DNA from: Phaffia rhodozyma
Lineage: Eukaryota > Basidiomycota > Tremellomycetes > Cystofilobasidiales > Mrakiaceae
Assembly (NCBI GenBank): GCA_014706385.1
Contig: JACGZH010000006.1
Coordinates: 1,550,001 to 1,614,000 of the forward strand
Length of the DNA stretch: 64,000 bases
Reading direction: 5' to 3'
Shown here: in pieces, positions 1-12,782 of the stretch
Layout of the letters: each line of letters starts with the position of its first letter
Position numbering within the stretch: position 1 is the first letter of the stretch
Position numbers and translations under genes: made by a program
The notes under the pieces: model-generated
The model's input: only the letters and a program-made list of their open reading frames with translations
Databases searched by the model: none
Told to the model about the DNA's origin: nothing

Positions 1-3000
1 TTCAAAGCCGCCGTCTTCCATCTGGGTTCATCGAAGTTGTTCCCCAGAAACTTGAGCATCATCTTTTGCTCCGGATGCCAGGCTGCTTGTTTCCAGAGTC
101 CTTGTACGAGTTTGCTTTTCCGGAGCGCAAAGTAGAATAGTGAGCATGTCGTCGGATCTCGATCTTCGCCTCGCATGAATTCATTTCGCGCGATAACTTC
201 AAATTGGGAACGCTGATCAAGGAAAGACGTTAAAGGAGAGAAAAGAAAAAGAAGGAAAAAAGGGAAAGCAAGAAATCGTTAAACACATCGGCCACTGAGG
301 TCATGAGAAAGAATCCCGCTATTCCACTGACCAAAGTTTCCTTAGAACGGATCCAGAGAAACACTCCAAGCGCTTTCGCATCATTCCAATACATCTTGCC
401 GCCTAAAGCTTCCGTCGCAGCTGCCAATAAGATCTCTTGACTCTGACTCTGAGATGCCCAAACGATGTTTCTGAAAGAAAGGCTTCGATGATGGTGATGA
501 TGTGGCGTGGAATCAGAAGCAGCGGGTTTCTGGATAGCAACAGTCCGGATAGGTGGCGTTGTTGGTCGAGAGTCGATCGTCGATAGTCGATACTTCCAGT
601 TGACGTGGAAACGGATAGATATCAGATATCGAAGACCATTTACATCCAGCGCACGCTGCTGTTCGTCCACCTATATATTAGCCAATCGTAGAACAACATC
701 AGATAAAAACTCTACGGGTGGATACAGAAGCTAAGAATGTTTTCAGATGAACAACAATGAGCATACCTCGATAACCGTCTGCACCAATGTGATCATATGA
801 TCTCTTTCGTGTCTGGTAAGACCGATCTGGAATGATCCTTCCAAGTGCTCGATAAGTCGACCCATCAAGGAGCGCGTGAATGTCTTTCCTTCGTCCCTAC
901 AAAACGTAAAAGACAAATAATCAGCTCTTCTGCGCTTGTGTCGATGATTGGAATAATGGCAAGTAGAGCTGACTCATGAATGGAAACGGTATCGTCAAAC
1001 AAAGATGTATACTTTGAGCCTTCGTTAGTCTTTTCGACCATAGAAATTGAAGAGCACCATGTATGATCAGTTGGATTCATAGATGCCATACGATTTGCTT
1101 TGTGAGGGAAGATGACCAACCTTGACAGTTGATTGAGATTTGCTCCCAAACGTGGCCTTCTCTGAGAACTCGGAAGGCGCCAATGTTGCCCAGGAGATTG
1201 AATCTTCTCCTTTGAAGAGAGCATCCTCAATCGTTTCATGCAGTTGGACGAGAATTCTCTTGACAAGCTCGACTTTGTCTGTTTTGGTGATACACAAGTT
1301 GTTTGAGAGTAAACATGAGTTGAAAGTTTATGTCACGCAGAAAATGAGGAGTGTCCATGACGTGGACATAATAACTTACTCCAAAGGAGGCATTGAAGCA
1401 ACAACTGAGGGTGATAGTCCACTAACGGTCCGTTCTGCAAAGCAACAAACTCGAACACGTCTCTGGATAACCCTGTGATTAATTCAACCTCGTTGTTTCC
1501 TCTCTTTGATGGAGGCTCAAAGAATCGACTGTAGACGAATAATTGGTTGCCTGCTCCAACAGCAAACGATCCATCCGAAAGCCATATTGAATCACCTATG
1601 GGTTCAGGCGTCAATCTATCATACGGAGTTGAATTCAGCAATGATGAAAATTGAGTTTCAGTTACTTCTTTCCAAAATCAATGAAGGCCAAGTTGGGGAA
1701 GAGAACAAACGGAGCAAGATTGATGGTACTGAACGCGGCCCAGTAGGATCCATCACCATCCACGTATGATACTCTTTGTTCGCAAAGAAGAATAACTTTC
1801 GTGGCAAATCCGATGGCGAGGACTGACTGCAAGTCAGGTGTAGTCGTCCAATCCAAATCAAAAACTGGGTCGTCCTCTCTGGATATCATCAAGTGTCAAG
1901 AACAGCGTGTGAGCACATTTTGTCAAGAACAATTGGTAGAAATAGATGGAGAGGCACTTACGAGAAGAATGTCGAGTATTCTAAGCCGGATGCGAAATCA
2001 GATGACTTAGAATCCCATATCGAGAGCTCATACCGACCACCTTCTGCCTCGGAAACTGATCCGGATGGCAGTTTTTGACACGACGATCGAGGTGGGGCGA
2101 GGCAAGAGAAAAATCAGCGTATATACCTATATCAGACACGAAGGGAGAATGAATGAACTTACCCATAGCAGTCTTTTTCCTCGAGCTGCACCTTGCCTTA
2201 CTCAATCCCTTTCTACCTGTCTTGACTAACCCTGTCCGGAACCACTCGCCCTTTGCCCCTCCATCTTCGTCAGTTTCCTCGACCTCCCATCCATCTCTCT
2301 CGATCGGTGCACCAAAGTCCAGATGGGGCCTCCAAAAGCTCAGGTCTCCGTCTTGTGATACGACAACGATAACATCTTGCAACAGTGCTTTCATCTTCCA
2401 GTCAACAATTGATGAGTGCCAACCCATCGGGTCGACAGGAAGAATAAACTTTGGATGCGGCTGCGTCGGATGGTTTCCGTCGCTCGGCGGAGCAGTTAAG
2501 AAAGAGGAGTCGAAAGGTATCGTAGCCGAAGAGATCAAGGTATTGCTGCCATCCTGATCTATCCTCCATACCCAAAATCGTCCGGCCTTGTTCCCCAATA
2601 TGATGAACCCAATGCTCATTTCCCCTTTTCCTGAAACACCATCATCAATGTCCGAGAATGCTAATAACGTAGTCATTCGTTCTCCCTTCTGGGCGCCTTC
2701 AACAGTTAGATAGTGAGGTTTGCTAGGGATAGAGCACGTAGCAGATCGGAGAGTCCGGATTGAGAGTCGCTGTGTATGAGGAACATAGGTGATGAGAGAC
2801 CGACCTCTAGCAAACAATGCATAGAGAACATCGTCTTGAGATCCTTCACGTTCGTCCTCAGACTTGCCGTCCTCGAACGAAGTCTCTTCTGTAGGATCGT
2901 CGTCTTCGTCGACCCACTTCGATCGCATCTTCCAAACTTCCTTTCCTTTTCCTTTTCCTTTTCTTTTATCATTCTGATCAGTTGATATGCTCAGGCCCCA

Positions 3001-4776
3001 TGCGGCCACCTCTCCCCTCTCTCCAACGCTCAATAGCCCTCGACCGTTGGGAGTTCGTATGAGTCTCTCGATAGTTTGGTCTAGGCCTCCACCAGGATCT
3101 TGTCGATTGGGAAGAGGGTGAATGATTCGATTGGCTGTGGACGATGGAGATGACTGGTTGGAGGAAGAAGGAGAACATATCAAATTCGGTTCAAGAACGG
3201 ACATGACAAGTGGCTGATCCCAGTCGTACGTCACAAGGAGCAAAGCGGAAGAAGAGGATGTCGAGGAGTGCGGAAGAGTGATGATTCTCCTAATGTTGGT
3301 AGTCCCATCTTCCATGGCGTATCTTGCAAGGACAGGCAAAGTACTTGGAGGTGAGTTCACAGAAGGATTACAAGCGAGCTGGAACACCTTCAACAACGAA
3401 GGTTGCTTTTTCTCCAGACCGCCAACTGCCCAGACCTGAATTTCCTGAGAGCTTGATCCTGAATCAAACTCGTCGCCTGGAATGCCAACGAAGATATCTG
3501 CTATAGAACCGTTGGCGACTTCCTTCAACATTATCACGCCGGCCTCATCGCGATTTTCATTGTTGTCGAGCGCGATCTGAGCGCACTTCTGCAGACTTCG
3601 AGAAGAAATTGGGTATAACGCTGTGGAACTTGTTGTTGAAGGAGGGGAGACAGTGCTGAGGTGCTGGAAATGATATGATGTGTCCAACATGGGTGTTAGA
3701 ACGTGGATGGTTGAGGGACTAGACTGAACGTATAAGACGGGAGTCTGATCACTGGCCACGAGAGGGATGAAGAGCACGATAATATGAGTAGTTCAGCAAC
3801 TAGATCGGTGGGCGAAAGAAATATATGTGAATCACATACTCTGATCGATCCCTCCACCAGAAGTCTTGTATCCCTCGAACGAAATTCACATATTGGTTTC
3901 GATGAACAGGACCGCTTTCCAATGAGGAAGAGGAAGCAGGAGAGAGAGTGATGATTCGAATTTGTTGATCGTGCTAAGCCGTTGGATTAGATTGGATGGC
4001 TGATCAGTAAGAACAGTCGGTCGTTGCATACGGCTCAGGGTCACATACCACATAATGAACGATGGCAAACTTCCCATCGGGCGAGAAAGAGACTTTGTTT
4101 AGAGGGCCGAGGTCATACCATGATCTGTCAAGCAACGTCCAAAGAGATCAGTTGATAATGCTCACGAACAGAACGTTCTGTCTGGACTGCTCGATATACT
4201 GGAGGAAGGTGTACCCACTTCTCTTCCCAAATCCTCGTCCATATCCCCAAAGGGTCGTCCATATCAGTCGTCCAGAGAGCCAAGCTACCCTTCGAGGCGA
4301 TGAATAGCTTTCCTGACTCGCGTAAAGACAGACAAGAAAGAACAAGACGGTTGAGTGTATCATCATTAGAACGGACGGTCAGATCGACAGTGCCGTGGCT
4401 TACCATGTTGGTAGGCCATGCCTTCGATGATGCCTCCTCCTGAGGAATACATGGTCGAATGAACCTTCCATCCTAGCTTCTCTGAGGCCGGCTTGAACAC
4501 GACAACACGCCTTCCCTTTGAAACGGCGATGATTCCCTTGGACTCTTGGGATCCAGGTGCTTCGACTGCTAACGATCCAATGCCCTGCCTGATGGTATTC
4601 AACCCAGGAAATCCAAGAGCAAACGGTAAAGTGTAGAGGACGTCCAGAGTCTCTGGAGAAAGCACGAGGAGAGACGAGAACGTAGGGACAAGGAGGTAAG
4701 AAAACGCGTTGTATGTGATGGCGCAAGGACAGGCCGTAGGTTTAGGCAGGATCCTCTGAGAAAGCCTGAGAGCCAT
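1..4776 (-). CDS. RAV1: RAVE complex subunit Rav1 (partial, C-terminus off left edge)
   Basis: Rav1 is the large WD-repeat/alpha-solenoid subunit of RAVE, which reassembles the vacuolar/endosomal V-ATPase. The first ATG is at 4776 (MALRLSQRIL), and an in-frame stop lies just upstream. Exon 1 runs 4776-4404; the next exon starts at 4312 and encodes FIASKGSLALW. Diagnostic Rav1 blocks follow: ILPVDPMGWHSSIVDW and CSSRKKTAM in the exon between about 3770 and 2160, then ELSIWDSKSSDFASG (about 2020), DDPVFDLDWTTTPD (about 1870), GDSIWLSDG and GAGNQLFVYS (about 1580). Near the edge come RDPTTCSLFYFALRKSKL and FLGNNFDEPRWKTAAL (about 160-1). About eight short introns are needed; for example, the one after KKTAM must end at GGATCAG for the reading frame to continue into ELSIWD. 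The gene is divergent from the golgin. The family call is very secure; individual boundaries below 1500 are less so. Confidence 0.93.
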
Positions 4777-5005
4777 CTCGTGCGCGATCGAGAACGGCAA
4801 GGGCTTGAACAGAGACGACTGATGGAGGATGAATGTTTAGAGATGGAGATGGAGGTGACGACGGGAGAGGTGTTCTTTTCTTTCTCCAACCATCACCATC
4901 ATCATTCTCGACCAGGCAGATCTTTTCGTTCTCTCTCTTCTTCTTTTCCTTTCTTTCATCTATATCAAACAGCTCGGCAAACAGAGTTCCTCAGCTTCTA
5001 TCGGT
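4777..5005. promoter_or_regulatory. Divergent RAV1/golgin promoter
   Basis: The 229 bp between two opposed start codons must hold both promoters and both 5' leaders. It contains a pyrimidine-rich stretch (about 4920-4965) on the golgin side, common in fungal leaders. I see no clear TATA box. Shared control of the two endomembrane genes is inference. Confidence 0.55.
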
Positions 5006-8000
5006 ATGGGTGGGTTATCATTATCCGAGAGGTTGGCGAAAGCTGCAGCGACGGCTGCCTCGCCCAACTCGACTCCTCCGTCGCCTTCAGCTCCATCCTC
5101 GCCTTCGAGTTCTACCCCTCCGTCGAAGCGGACGTCTGCTCAGCCAACGCAGTCCTCATCTGGATCGTCAGAACCAGAGGCGTCTTCCTCCGATCCGGCT
5201 TCGAAGGATGAAGCTACGTCTTCTTCGTCGACTGAACCAGCTGCGGCTCCTACTGCCTTCGCTACATCCACCGCGAACCCAGCGTCCCATTCTCAGAGCA
5301 GCAGTTTCCATCTTCCGACTATAAGTATACCCCATTCACTTCCCTCGTTCTCGTCTTTCCGTCGGTCAACATCCAAGCCGCCTTCTTCATCTGCTGCTCC
5401 CCAAGAGCTAGCCGCCATCTCTTCATCAACGTCATCCTCTGCGTTGGACGAAAGCGCAGAAGGCCGAGGACGATCGTTGAACCCCCAAGCATCGACATTC
5501 TTCCCCTCGACCTCGCTTGGGTCGACGGCTACGAGTTCACTCAAACAAGTCATTCTCTCTTCTTCCTCAGAAAACACCCCAGAAGCTGTACCCCAGGTGA
5601 CGGATCCAAAGAAAATTCCTCTGCCTGCTTCTCCCAAGGACGTCGTGCTTCCGTTGCCAGATATCGAAGAGCAAGCTTGGCTGAATGGCCAAGAGGGTGC
5701 TGTGCAAGAGGATTTAACAGAAGAGAAGATCGGACAGTCAGAAATCAAACCAGGTGATGACAACGGAGACGGAACTGAGGTGACACAAGAGGTCCCGGAA
5801 CCGACGACACTCGCTATTGAATCCGAAGACAATATCGGCCGAGACCAAGGTCAATCTCAACCGGAGGTGGTTGAGGCACCAACTGGAGAGAAGGATGCGG
5901 TTGAGAAGCTTCCAGTACAAGACGATCTAGAGAAGGTGTCCTTAAAGAATAAAGTCGAGAATCTCGAGGCAGAGCTCAATAGTGAGTCTCTCGAGCGTCA
6001 TATCATTTTCAACCCGCCGCAAACTCTCAAGTCTTAAACAATTGATTTTGTCATCTAGAACTAAAGTCGAACGCCTCAAAGGTCAACAAGGTCTTACAAG
6101 AGATGACACCCTTAGAGAACATGGATGATTCTGAAGCTCTAGAGGATCATTTACGAAATCTCTCGACAAAAGTTGAGGTCTGTCCAAATCAGATTGCTTG
6201 TCTGCCTCGTACTCGCGTTCAGTGTTGACCTTAGACTCTGCTCTACAACATGACAGATGAGCATGTCAGAAATCCGAAGGGTGAATGATCTTGTAAAACG
6301 TGAGCTTTCGATTTGCCTACTGTTTTTTTTTACAATGTTTTCTCATTCTCACAATCTTTGCTCATGTCTCCCAGTCCAAGAATCTCGGACGGAGGAACTT
6401 CGAGACACACATAGCATGGAGTCCACATCGCAATCCAATCTGATCGAATCTCTTCGCTCGGAGCTTTCTACGTTGAAAGTCTCCCACACTACTCTTCAGG
6501 CCACTCATCGAACGACTCAGACCGAACTTTCCACGTCTCAGACGACATGCAAGGAGGAGGAAGAAAAGCGACTGAAGGCGATCTCACTTCTTAAAACCGT
6601 CCGTCAAAAGCTTGTCAAGGCTGACAAGGACAAGGAGGAGCTCAACTCGGGGAAGGAGGAACTGAAACTGGCGATCACAAAAGCTGAGACCGAGGCAAAG
6701 AAAGAGTTAGATAGATGGAAGTTGGCGGTCGAGAGAGGAAAGCAGGAGAGGGAGAAGGACGTCAGGACGTTGAGGGAAAAGTTCGAAAGCGAAGTCAAGA
6801 GCCTGAGAGAAGGATTTGAGAGAGACAGTAAAAGTCGGAAGGAAGAAGGCGAGCTCAAGGCTATCACCGCTGATGTGAGTGTCTTGTCTACTTCTGAGTT
6901 GTTGGTACGATTGATGTTCTGATCATGCGTACCATCATGTCTTTCCTTCACTGAACTTTACAGGCCAATCATGCCAAGAAAGTTCAAACCCTCAAAAGTC
7001 GGATTTCATCTCTGGAAGAGATGAACGGAACGCTGACCGAAGAAAAGTCGTCCTTGTTCAGCCAACTTCAAGAGCGACAGGCCGAGTTGGAGAAAACGTC
7101 TTCTCAGGCCCTCGAGTCTCTCTCGAAGCTTAACGATCTCGAGTTCCGACTTCGGGAGGGTTCTGATAAGATAGCGTTGCTCGAGGATGAGCTCCACGTG
7201 TCCTCCTCGTCATTTTCTATTCCTGGGCTTTCCATCGGAAACGGAGAGAAGGTTTCTGTGCTTCCCACGCCAGCGGGAAGTCGTCGAGGATCCGGGGCAT
7301 CGCTACTTGATCTTCAGAGACAGATCACATCGCTGACGAGTTCCTACGAGTCCAAGTTGTCGGATCTCAGGTCCCAGCTTCATCGGCTGGAAGCCTCTAG
7401 AGCAGAGACGGAGGAAGAATGGAGCCGAAACGTTCAAGAACGGAGCGCAGAGGTCGACAGGCTGAGAGGAGTGTTGGAAGCAAAGGAGCGGGAGTACGAG
7501 GAGGCTGTCAGAGGTAGAAGGGGACGAGACGAAAAGGTCGGAGAGTTGGAGCGGGTTGTCGATGAACTTGGCGCCGAGCTGGGTAGAGAGAAGCGAAGAG
7601 GAAAGGAGATCGGGGATAAAGTGGGCAAGATTATGGAAGAAGAGGTTTGTAGTTATTTTTCTTCTCTGTTTGAAGATTTCGTTTGTATTGAAACTAAAGA
7701 AGAGAAATTGACCTTTTGCTCCTTGTGTTCTAACGATCAGGCGAGCGCTCGTGAAGAGATTAAAGACTTTACTACCAAGGTCGAGTCATTGTACTCGTCT
7801 TTGAACGATTCCAAGGCTCAAATTCAAGCGTTGCGTCAAACGAACAGGGTATGTCTGTTCTCTTCGATGTGCTCTTGTCCCTAAAGTTACTTCTATCACA
7901 AAATCTAATCTCGTTTGCTTCTACTTCTACTGTCATTTCCTGTGACACTACAGACATTGAAGGATGAGCTTCGAAAAGTTCAATCATCCGCCTTTCTCTT

Positions 8001-8458
8001 GGAGAAACAGCGAAACCCGGGGGTGGGTTACTGGTCTCATCAATCAAACGGAAGCGTCAGTCGATACTCTCTGGACGGCAACGAATCTCGTCCCCCGACG
8101 CCTTCGAAAGTTGTCGCGGACGAGGGGGGATCGATAGAAGGAGAAACAGGAGGTGGGGAAGAGCAGGCTAAAAAGAAGAAGAAAGGAGAGCCCAACCAGC
8201 AGGAGGAAGAGGAGGTCAACTTGGAGGTCTGTCTCGTGTGCTATTCAGAACAACATGATTTTTCCTTCATTTCTTACTGACAACGAACTTTTCTTTTCTT
8301 TGTTTTTAAATTCAAATCAAACAATTCAGTACCTCCGAAATGTAATTCTACAATTTCTCGAACATAAAGAGATGCGCGCGAATCTGGTCAGGGTCCTTTC
8401 TGTGATTCTTCATTTCACACCACAGGAAACCAGGAGGCTCGTCGCCGGAGTTTCGTAA
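5006..8458 (+). CDS. GRIP-domain golgin (Imh1-like)
   Basis: A predicted trans-Golgi tether of 942 residues from eight exons: 5006-5981, 6059-6177, 6257-6299, 6375-6874, 6964-7644, 7741-7848, 7954-8226 and 8330-8458. All phases join and the total divides by three. Residues 1-200 are low-complexity Ser/Pro/Ala. The middle is long charged heptad-like coiled coil (for example TLKVSHTTLQATHRTTQTEL and the Glu/Arg-rich part of exon 5). The last exon encodes a GRIP domain, EYLRNVILQFLEHKEMRANL, keeping the Tyr that docks on Arl1 in characterised GRIP domains. The spacing and the FLEHKE block resemble yeast Imh1 rather than the GRAB domain of Rud3. An intron falls exactly before the GRIP Tyr. Arl1-dependent Golgi targeting is family knowledge, not shown here. 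Confidence 0.9.
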
Positions 8459-8855
8459 GCGGGATCGATCTGCATTATTTCTCTTTTATCATTTGCCTGG
8501 TGTCTTTCCTACCTAGACGCTGCCCCCTCCTTTGGCTTTATCTTGTCTTTTCTCGTTCTCCTCCTTCTTCTTTGCATTATATCAATTTTTTTGTATACAT
8601 ATGATTTTCTTTTCGATCTCTTCTTTTACATTTATTCTGATTTTCGTCCCCATCCTCTTGTCTACTCTATTTGCCCAGCTCGATGATTTTTTTTTGTTTG
8701 AACCAAGAAAAAAAAGAGGAAAAGATGGATGATGGACTTATATAGTAAACTCGACGAAGTCTCGAGCAAAACGACACGCTGATGGGCGAAGCAGAGATAA
8801 AATAAAGAGAACACGTCAGGCTGGATTGAATATGTCTTTTTATCGCCCGCCTCGC
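8459..8855. other. Convergent 3' intergenic region
   Basis: About 400 bp between the stop codons of the golgin and the mitochondrial-type gene. It is T-rich on the left (8530-8700), as expected for 3' UTR sequence, with an AATAAA-like run near 8800. No gene is seen. Confidence 0.6.
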
Positions 8856-11064
8856 TCAAAGGTTCAACCCGAACTGCTTGTTCATCTTGATCTTGAAAGC
8901 CTCGGCCTCCTCCTTTTCCTTCCTCGCCTTCCTCTCTTCTGCGGACTCCAAGGAGCCGGCGAGACTTTCCCAGAGTTTCTCCCTGCTATCGTCGTCCCAG
9001 CCTGCGCAGTCGTCTCTCCAGAGCCTGAGTCGCCAGAGCGCTCTGAAGAGGGGGAAGGTGTCGACGCCGTATGGGCCGAGGAGAGAGGGGTGAAGTAGGA
9101 GCGCGTAGGTCTTTGGTTCGACCGAGGGGACTAACGGCCGGGGAGGTTTCATCCCAGCGGATGCCGAGCAAGGGAGTTTACCGACAGTCGACAGGTGGAC
9201 GAGGTGTTCCAGACGGGACGACAGGTGGGCTTGGTCTTGAGGGTCTGGGAAGAGAAGATCCAGCGGATACACCGGCACGTCCTTTGGAGAGAGCGTCGAC
9301 TTTTCGAGCGGTCGTCCTGGGTTCGTTCGGTAGTCGTCAGTTTCGCCGCCGGAGGACGAGAGGGATTGGGTGGGTAACGGTGGTTGTAAACTTTTGATCA
9401 GAGGGGAAAGCACCCGGGGTGATCGAGGCGGAACAACGTTTTTCCCCGTTCGACCGGTCAGCGTCGAGACGACCGGTGATTTCTTCTGTCTCGGCCGTTT
9501 GTCCCATTTGTGGGGTGTTCGGTCGACCGTCGGTCTTGGAGGAATTACCGACCGGAGGAATCCACCGGGTTCTTCTTCGCCTTTTCGGATTCCGAGATCC
9601 AATACTGCGATCACTCGTTCCCCGAACACCCCTTGTTCGTTTGCATTCGGGATAAACGCCGGGTCCAGCCAGTCGCCATCTCTCATCGAGTCTCTTTCGT
9701 GGTCGTCGACCGGTCTGAGGACGCGTCTGCCGGCCAACGAAGGACAAGCCTGCACATGGGCGCATAGGATCTCTAATTCTTGTTGGATCCGGAGTGCGAG
9801 TTGGTGGGTTATCTGGTCGAGCAGGTCGGCTGACACTTGGATTGGACTGGCCGAGAAGGAGGTCGTGTTTGCTGTATTGGATGAGGGGTCATTTATGAGA
9901 GCATCGTCGGGTGATGTCTCGTCGGGAGTGGCTTCCTCTGTGGGTTCGTTTACTTCTTGGGAAAGAGACAAGGTTTCTGTTGAATCAGGGGAACGAGGGA
10001 TGATGGGTAAGGGTGGTAATGAATGAGGCAGGTCAACGAGTAGCGTCCGTTTACTGTGTCTGATTCCGCCTATGGGTGATGATAGAGGGCAAAGCGAGGA
10101 GAAAGATTGAGTCAACTGTGGGTGTGAGCGGGCGTGTACGAGAAAGAGAGAGAGACAAAACCCCCAAGTGAAGCAAAGCAAAGAAGAGGAAAACCAGAAA
10201 ACTTACTCAAATAACGCGAAGCTGTCAGCTCACTACAAACCATCCCTGGCGGGACAGGTTCCTTGAGATCTACATCCTCTACGATCGGGTTGGAAGCAGT
10301 GTAGTCCGGATGAAGAATCTTGTCCGGTACCAACCATAGCCGTTCTCTGGGTTTGGTTGATCCTTCCGGGCTGATGTCTTGTTTAGTCCGCCGTTCGATA
10401 GGAGGATGAGATTCGACCGAGGGAGTTAGATATTTATCTGATGGATTATCCAAGGCCACCCGAAGGTCAATGATCATGCCTGATGTCATTTACAAGCAAG
10501 CAAACAGGCCGGGTGAGTGTGAGTGTGTATGCGCGGGCTGATGGTACTCTTATAAGAAAGAAGAGAAAGAGACAGGAAGACGATCACGAACTGGTTGGAA
10601 AGTGAGTACCGGTCGCGCAACATAATGATGTCGGGCCCGCTACCAACCTTGCTGGATCAAGGAGAACAGATCGATGGACGGGTTGGTGATGTAGTCAGCT
10701 TTCTTTCTTGCCGACAGTCGAGTCCCGTGGGCTGAACTCGAGAGACCAAACAAAACAGGTCGGACGAACCGAACGGGTCCAGCCAGAGTTTCTTCATGAT
10801 CTCTCTGACCTCTTCGGGCTGACCCGGCTCGATTTTGAGGACGTCTTCCTCATAACTTCCGATCCTTGCGCTGTACGGATGGAACGGTTTTGGCTTTGCC
10901 TGCTTTCTTTCCAATCTTGATGGCCGTGGGATGGGCGAATGTGCCGGGTTGGACAGATGTTGCTGGGGTTGTTGATCCGAGATGGAAGCAGGCAGGGACG
11001 AACGGAAAGCGCGCCGTGTGATTGGGGCTAAGAAGACGGAACCTCTGCCAAACAGCACTCTCAT
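8856..11064 (-). CDS. Unrecognised protein, probably mitochondrial
   Basis: I do not recognise this family. Four exons join cleanly. The first begins at 11064 with an Arg-rich, acid-free N-terminus (MRVLFGRGSVFLAPITRRAF) typical of a mitochondrial presequence. A GTTCG donor joins FADYITNPSIDLFSL, then a 190-nt intron leads to QGMIIDLRVALDNPSDKYL. A last intron ending CCCATAG gives SGIRHSKRTLLVDLP and a long final exon. That exon is Pro/Ser/Arg-rich in the middle, has the conserved-looking DGDWLDPAFIPNANEQ, a helical stretch (LLDQITHQLALRIQQELEIL), and a charged C-terminal helix ending KMNKQFGLNL. Total is about 600 residues. No membrane segment or catalytic motif is visible. A mitoribosome- or mitochondrial expression-associated role is possible but only a guess from the presequence and basic composition. 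Confidence 0.7.
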
Positions 11065-12440
11065 CTGTGATGTGAGCTTGTATGGATTGATGTGAGCGAG
11101 TGAATTAGCGAGCGACTGTAAGAAGTATGAGCGGAGGGGAGAAGCAAAGGGTTGCAGGCGGTGACTGGTGTGCACGTGATATACTGGGTAAAATGTGGCG
11201 TTAGTTAGGGTTGGCCCACCGGTTCTTGCCCACTTAAGAAAATCTTGGGTTTGGGCTTTATGTCATTTTCTTCTTTTCTCTACGACACCTTCGTGAGTAG
11301 ATCCTTGGAATTTGCTTTTGTTGTACACACACATACGTATACAGATTTAGACTGACCTTGTTGTGCATCGCTTTCATATTCAGCTTATCGCTTCCTCTAG
11401 CTCTCATCAAATTGGAAGTCATTGAATAGGAGTCGGAGAGTACCTATAAAGGAGAGAATCGCTAGCTTTATCCTGAAAACCAGTGGATTTAACTTGATAG
11501 TAGCTCTCGTGCATTACTTTTTTTTTTTTTTTTTTGCCTTTGTTCTTTTTCCTCTTCACTTTATCTTTCCTTTTTGCCTCGCTCTTTTTTTGTTTTGTTC
11601 CAGAACGATGAATGACCGATACGAATTGCATGCAGACGATTATGAGAGAGCGAGTAAATGTAATCGACAAAGAAAACGAGCAACGTTGTGAGTGAATAGA
11701 AAAGAGGGGATGGCTTGAGACGTATGCTTGGTTACGTACAGTGCTTCAGTTGGTTACAACCAATGGAGCCCTTGTTTATGTGTTTGTTTTTGTCTAGGTG
11801 TATTGCAGGGAGCCTCGAATGTTTCCCGGAGGCGTTCTCTTCTTCATGAAGCATCGCCATGCGCAGGCGTCGAGAGAGAGAGCGCGAACAAGGAGCGTTT
11901 GAAAGAAAGTAATGAAAACAGAGTTTGACAGAAAGTAATAAAGAGAATCCGAAAGCAGGATAACAGCGAGAAGGACAATGAAGAAAAGTGGGATAGATTG
12001 AAATGGGATAGATTTGCAATCTTGAGAGACACGACAGCAACACAATAGAGATGCAATAGAGATGGCATATAAATGCAATATGGATGCGACAGAATGGAAA
12101 TTAGATGTCCATTTGAATTTGCTGAGTGTAATCAAAGAGAGATAGAGAGACCAAGTGCGACACGTTCGATACCCAGCTTGGATGGACGGTCAGGATCCAA
12201 GCTGGATGCACACAAAGCTGATGGCCGGAGAGAAGAGGAAGGAACAAGGGACGGGCGTGAGTGGGTGAGCAAGTGAATGGTTATGATACCGGGGGGATGC
12301 ACCAAGGCACCAGGGCACTGGCGAGGGAACCACGAACGAGGAACCAGGGTCGAACGATAACCGAGTTCTGTAACCACAGCTCCTATCCTAGCCCAGCCCA
12401 GCCGGCCCACCCGGCTCCCTCCCGCCGTGGGAGGGCCAGG

Positions 12441-12490
12441 GCTTATCAGCGAGCTGTAACCAAGGCACCAGGGGCTCCACACTGATAAGC
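12441..12490. promoter_or_regulatory. Paired inverted GATA-factor sites upstream of the amino-acid transporter
   Basis: GCTTATCAG (12441-12449) and CTGATAAGC (12482-12490) form a perfect 9-bp inverted repeat, each arm carrying a GATAAG core. They lie about 300 bp upstream of the transporter start. In fungi, GATA factors act at such sites in nitrogen or iron regulation; binding here is inferred. Confidence 0.5.
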
Positions 12491-12577
12491 CGGTCGACGG
12501 GGCAACTCGTTTTTTCTCTTCTTTGCCAACGTAGAAGAAACGACGAGAGCCCAAAGGAAACAAGAAGAAGAAGAAGG

Positions 12578-12654
12578 AGCATCAGCATCAGCAGCATCAG
12601 CATCAGCATCACCATCTCTGTCCCCATCACCATCACCACCACCAGCAAGGAAAG
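12578..12654. repeat. CATCAG/CATCAC simple repeat in the transporter leader
   Basis: Imperfect trinucleotide array (CATCAG units, then CATCAC and CACCAG units). It lies about 130-200 bp before the transporter start codon, presumably in the 5' UTR or core promoter. No coding frame through it joins the downstream gene. Confidence 0.7.
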
Positions 12655-12782
12655 ATCAGAACAACACAGTCCTCAAGAGGAAGAGAGAGAGATCGACCTC
12701 ATCAACATCTCCTGGGCTATCTGTATCGTTACTCCCAGCTGGCATCCTCCCCAGGCACAGGCACGCACCCACACCCACACCG

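Larger units (their letters stand above)
11065..12782. other. Long divergent intergenic region
   Basis: 1.7 kb between two opposed start codons. It has a poly-T run (about 11518-11535), several AG-rich tracts, a GC-rich block at 12380-12500 with paired GATA sites, and a CAT/CAG/ACC simple-repeat leader before 12783. Short open frames on both strands show no conserved motif, so I call no gene. Confidence 0.55.

Noticed and set aside
5293..5832. 179-codon minus-strand open frame inside the golgin
   Set aside because: Antisense shadow of the Ser-rich first exon of the golgin, which is supported by an eight-exon in-phase model.
7954..8458. GRAB (Rud3-type) domain for the golgin C-terminus
   Set aside because: The Tyr-x2-Asn-Val and FLEHKE spacing fits the GRIP consensus better.
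9370..10026. 218-codon open frame on plus, antisense to the mitochondrial-type gene
   Set aside because: It lies wholly within the long last exon of the minus gene, has no conserved motif, and its composition mirrors the opposite strand.
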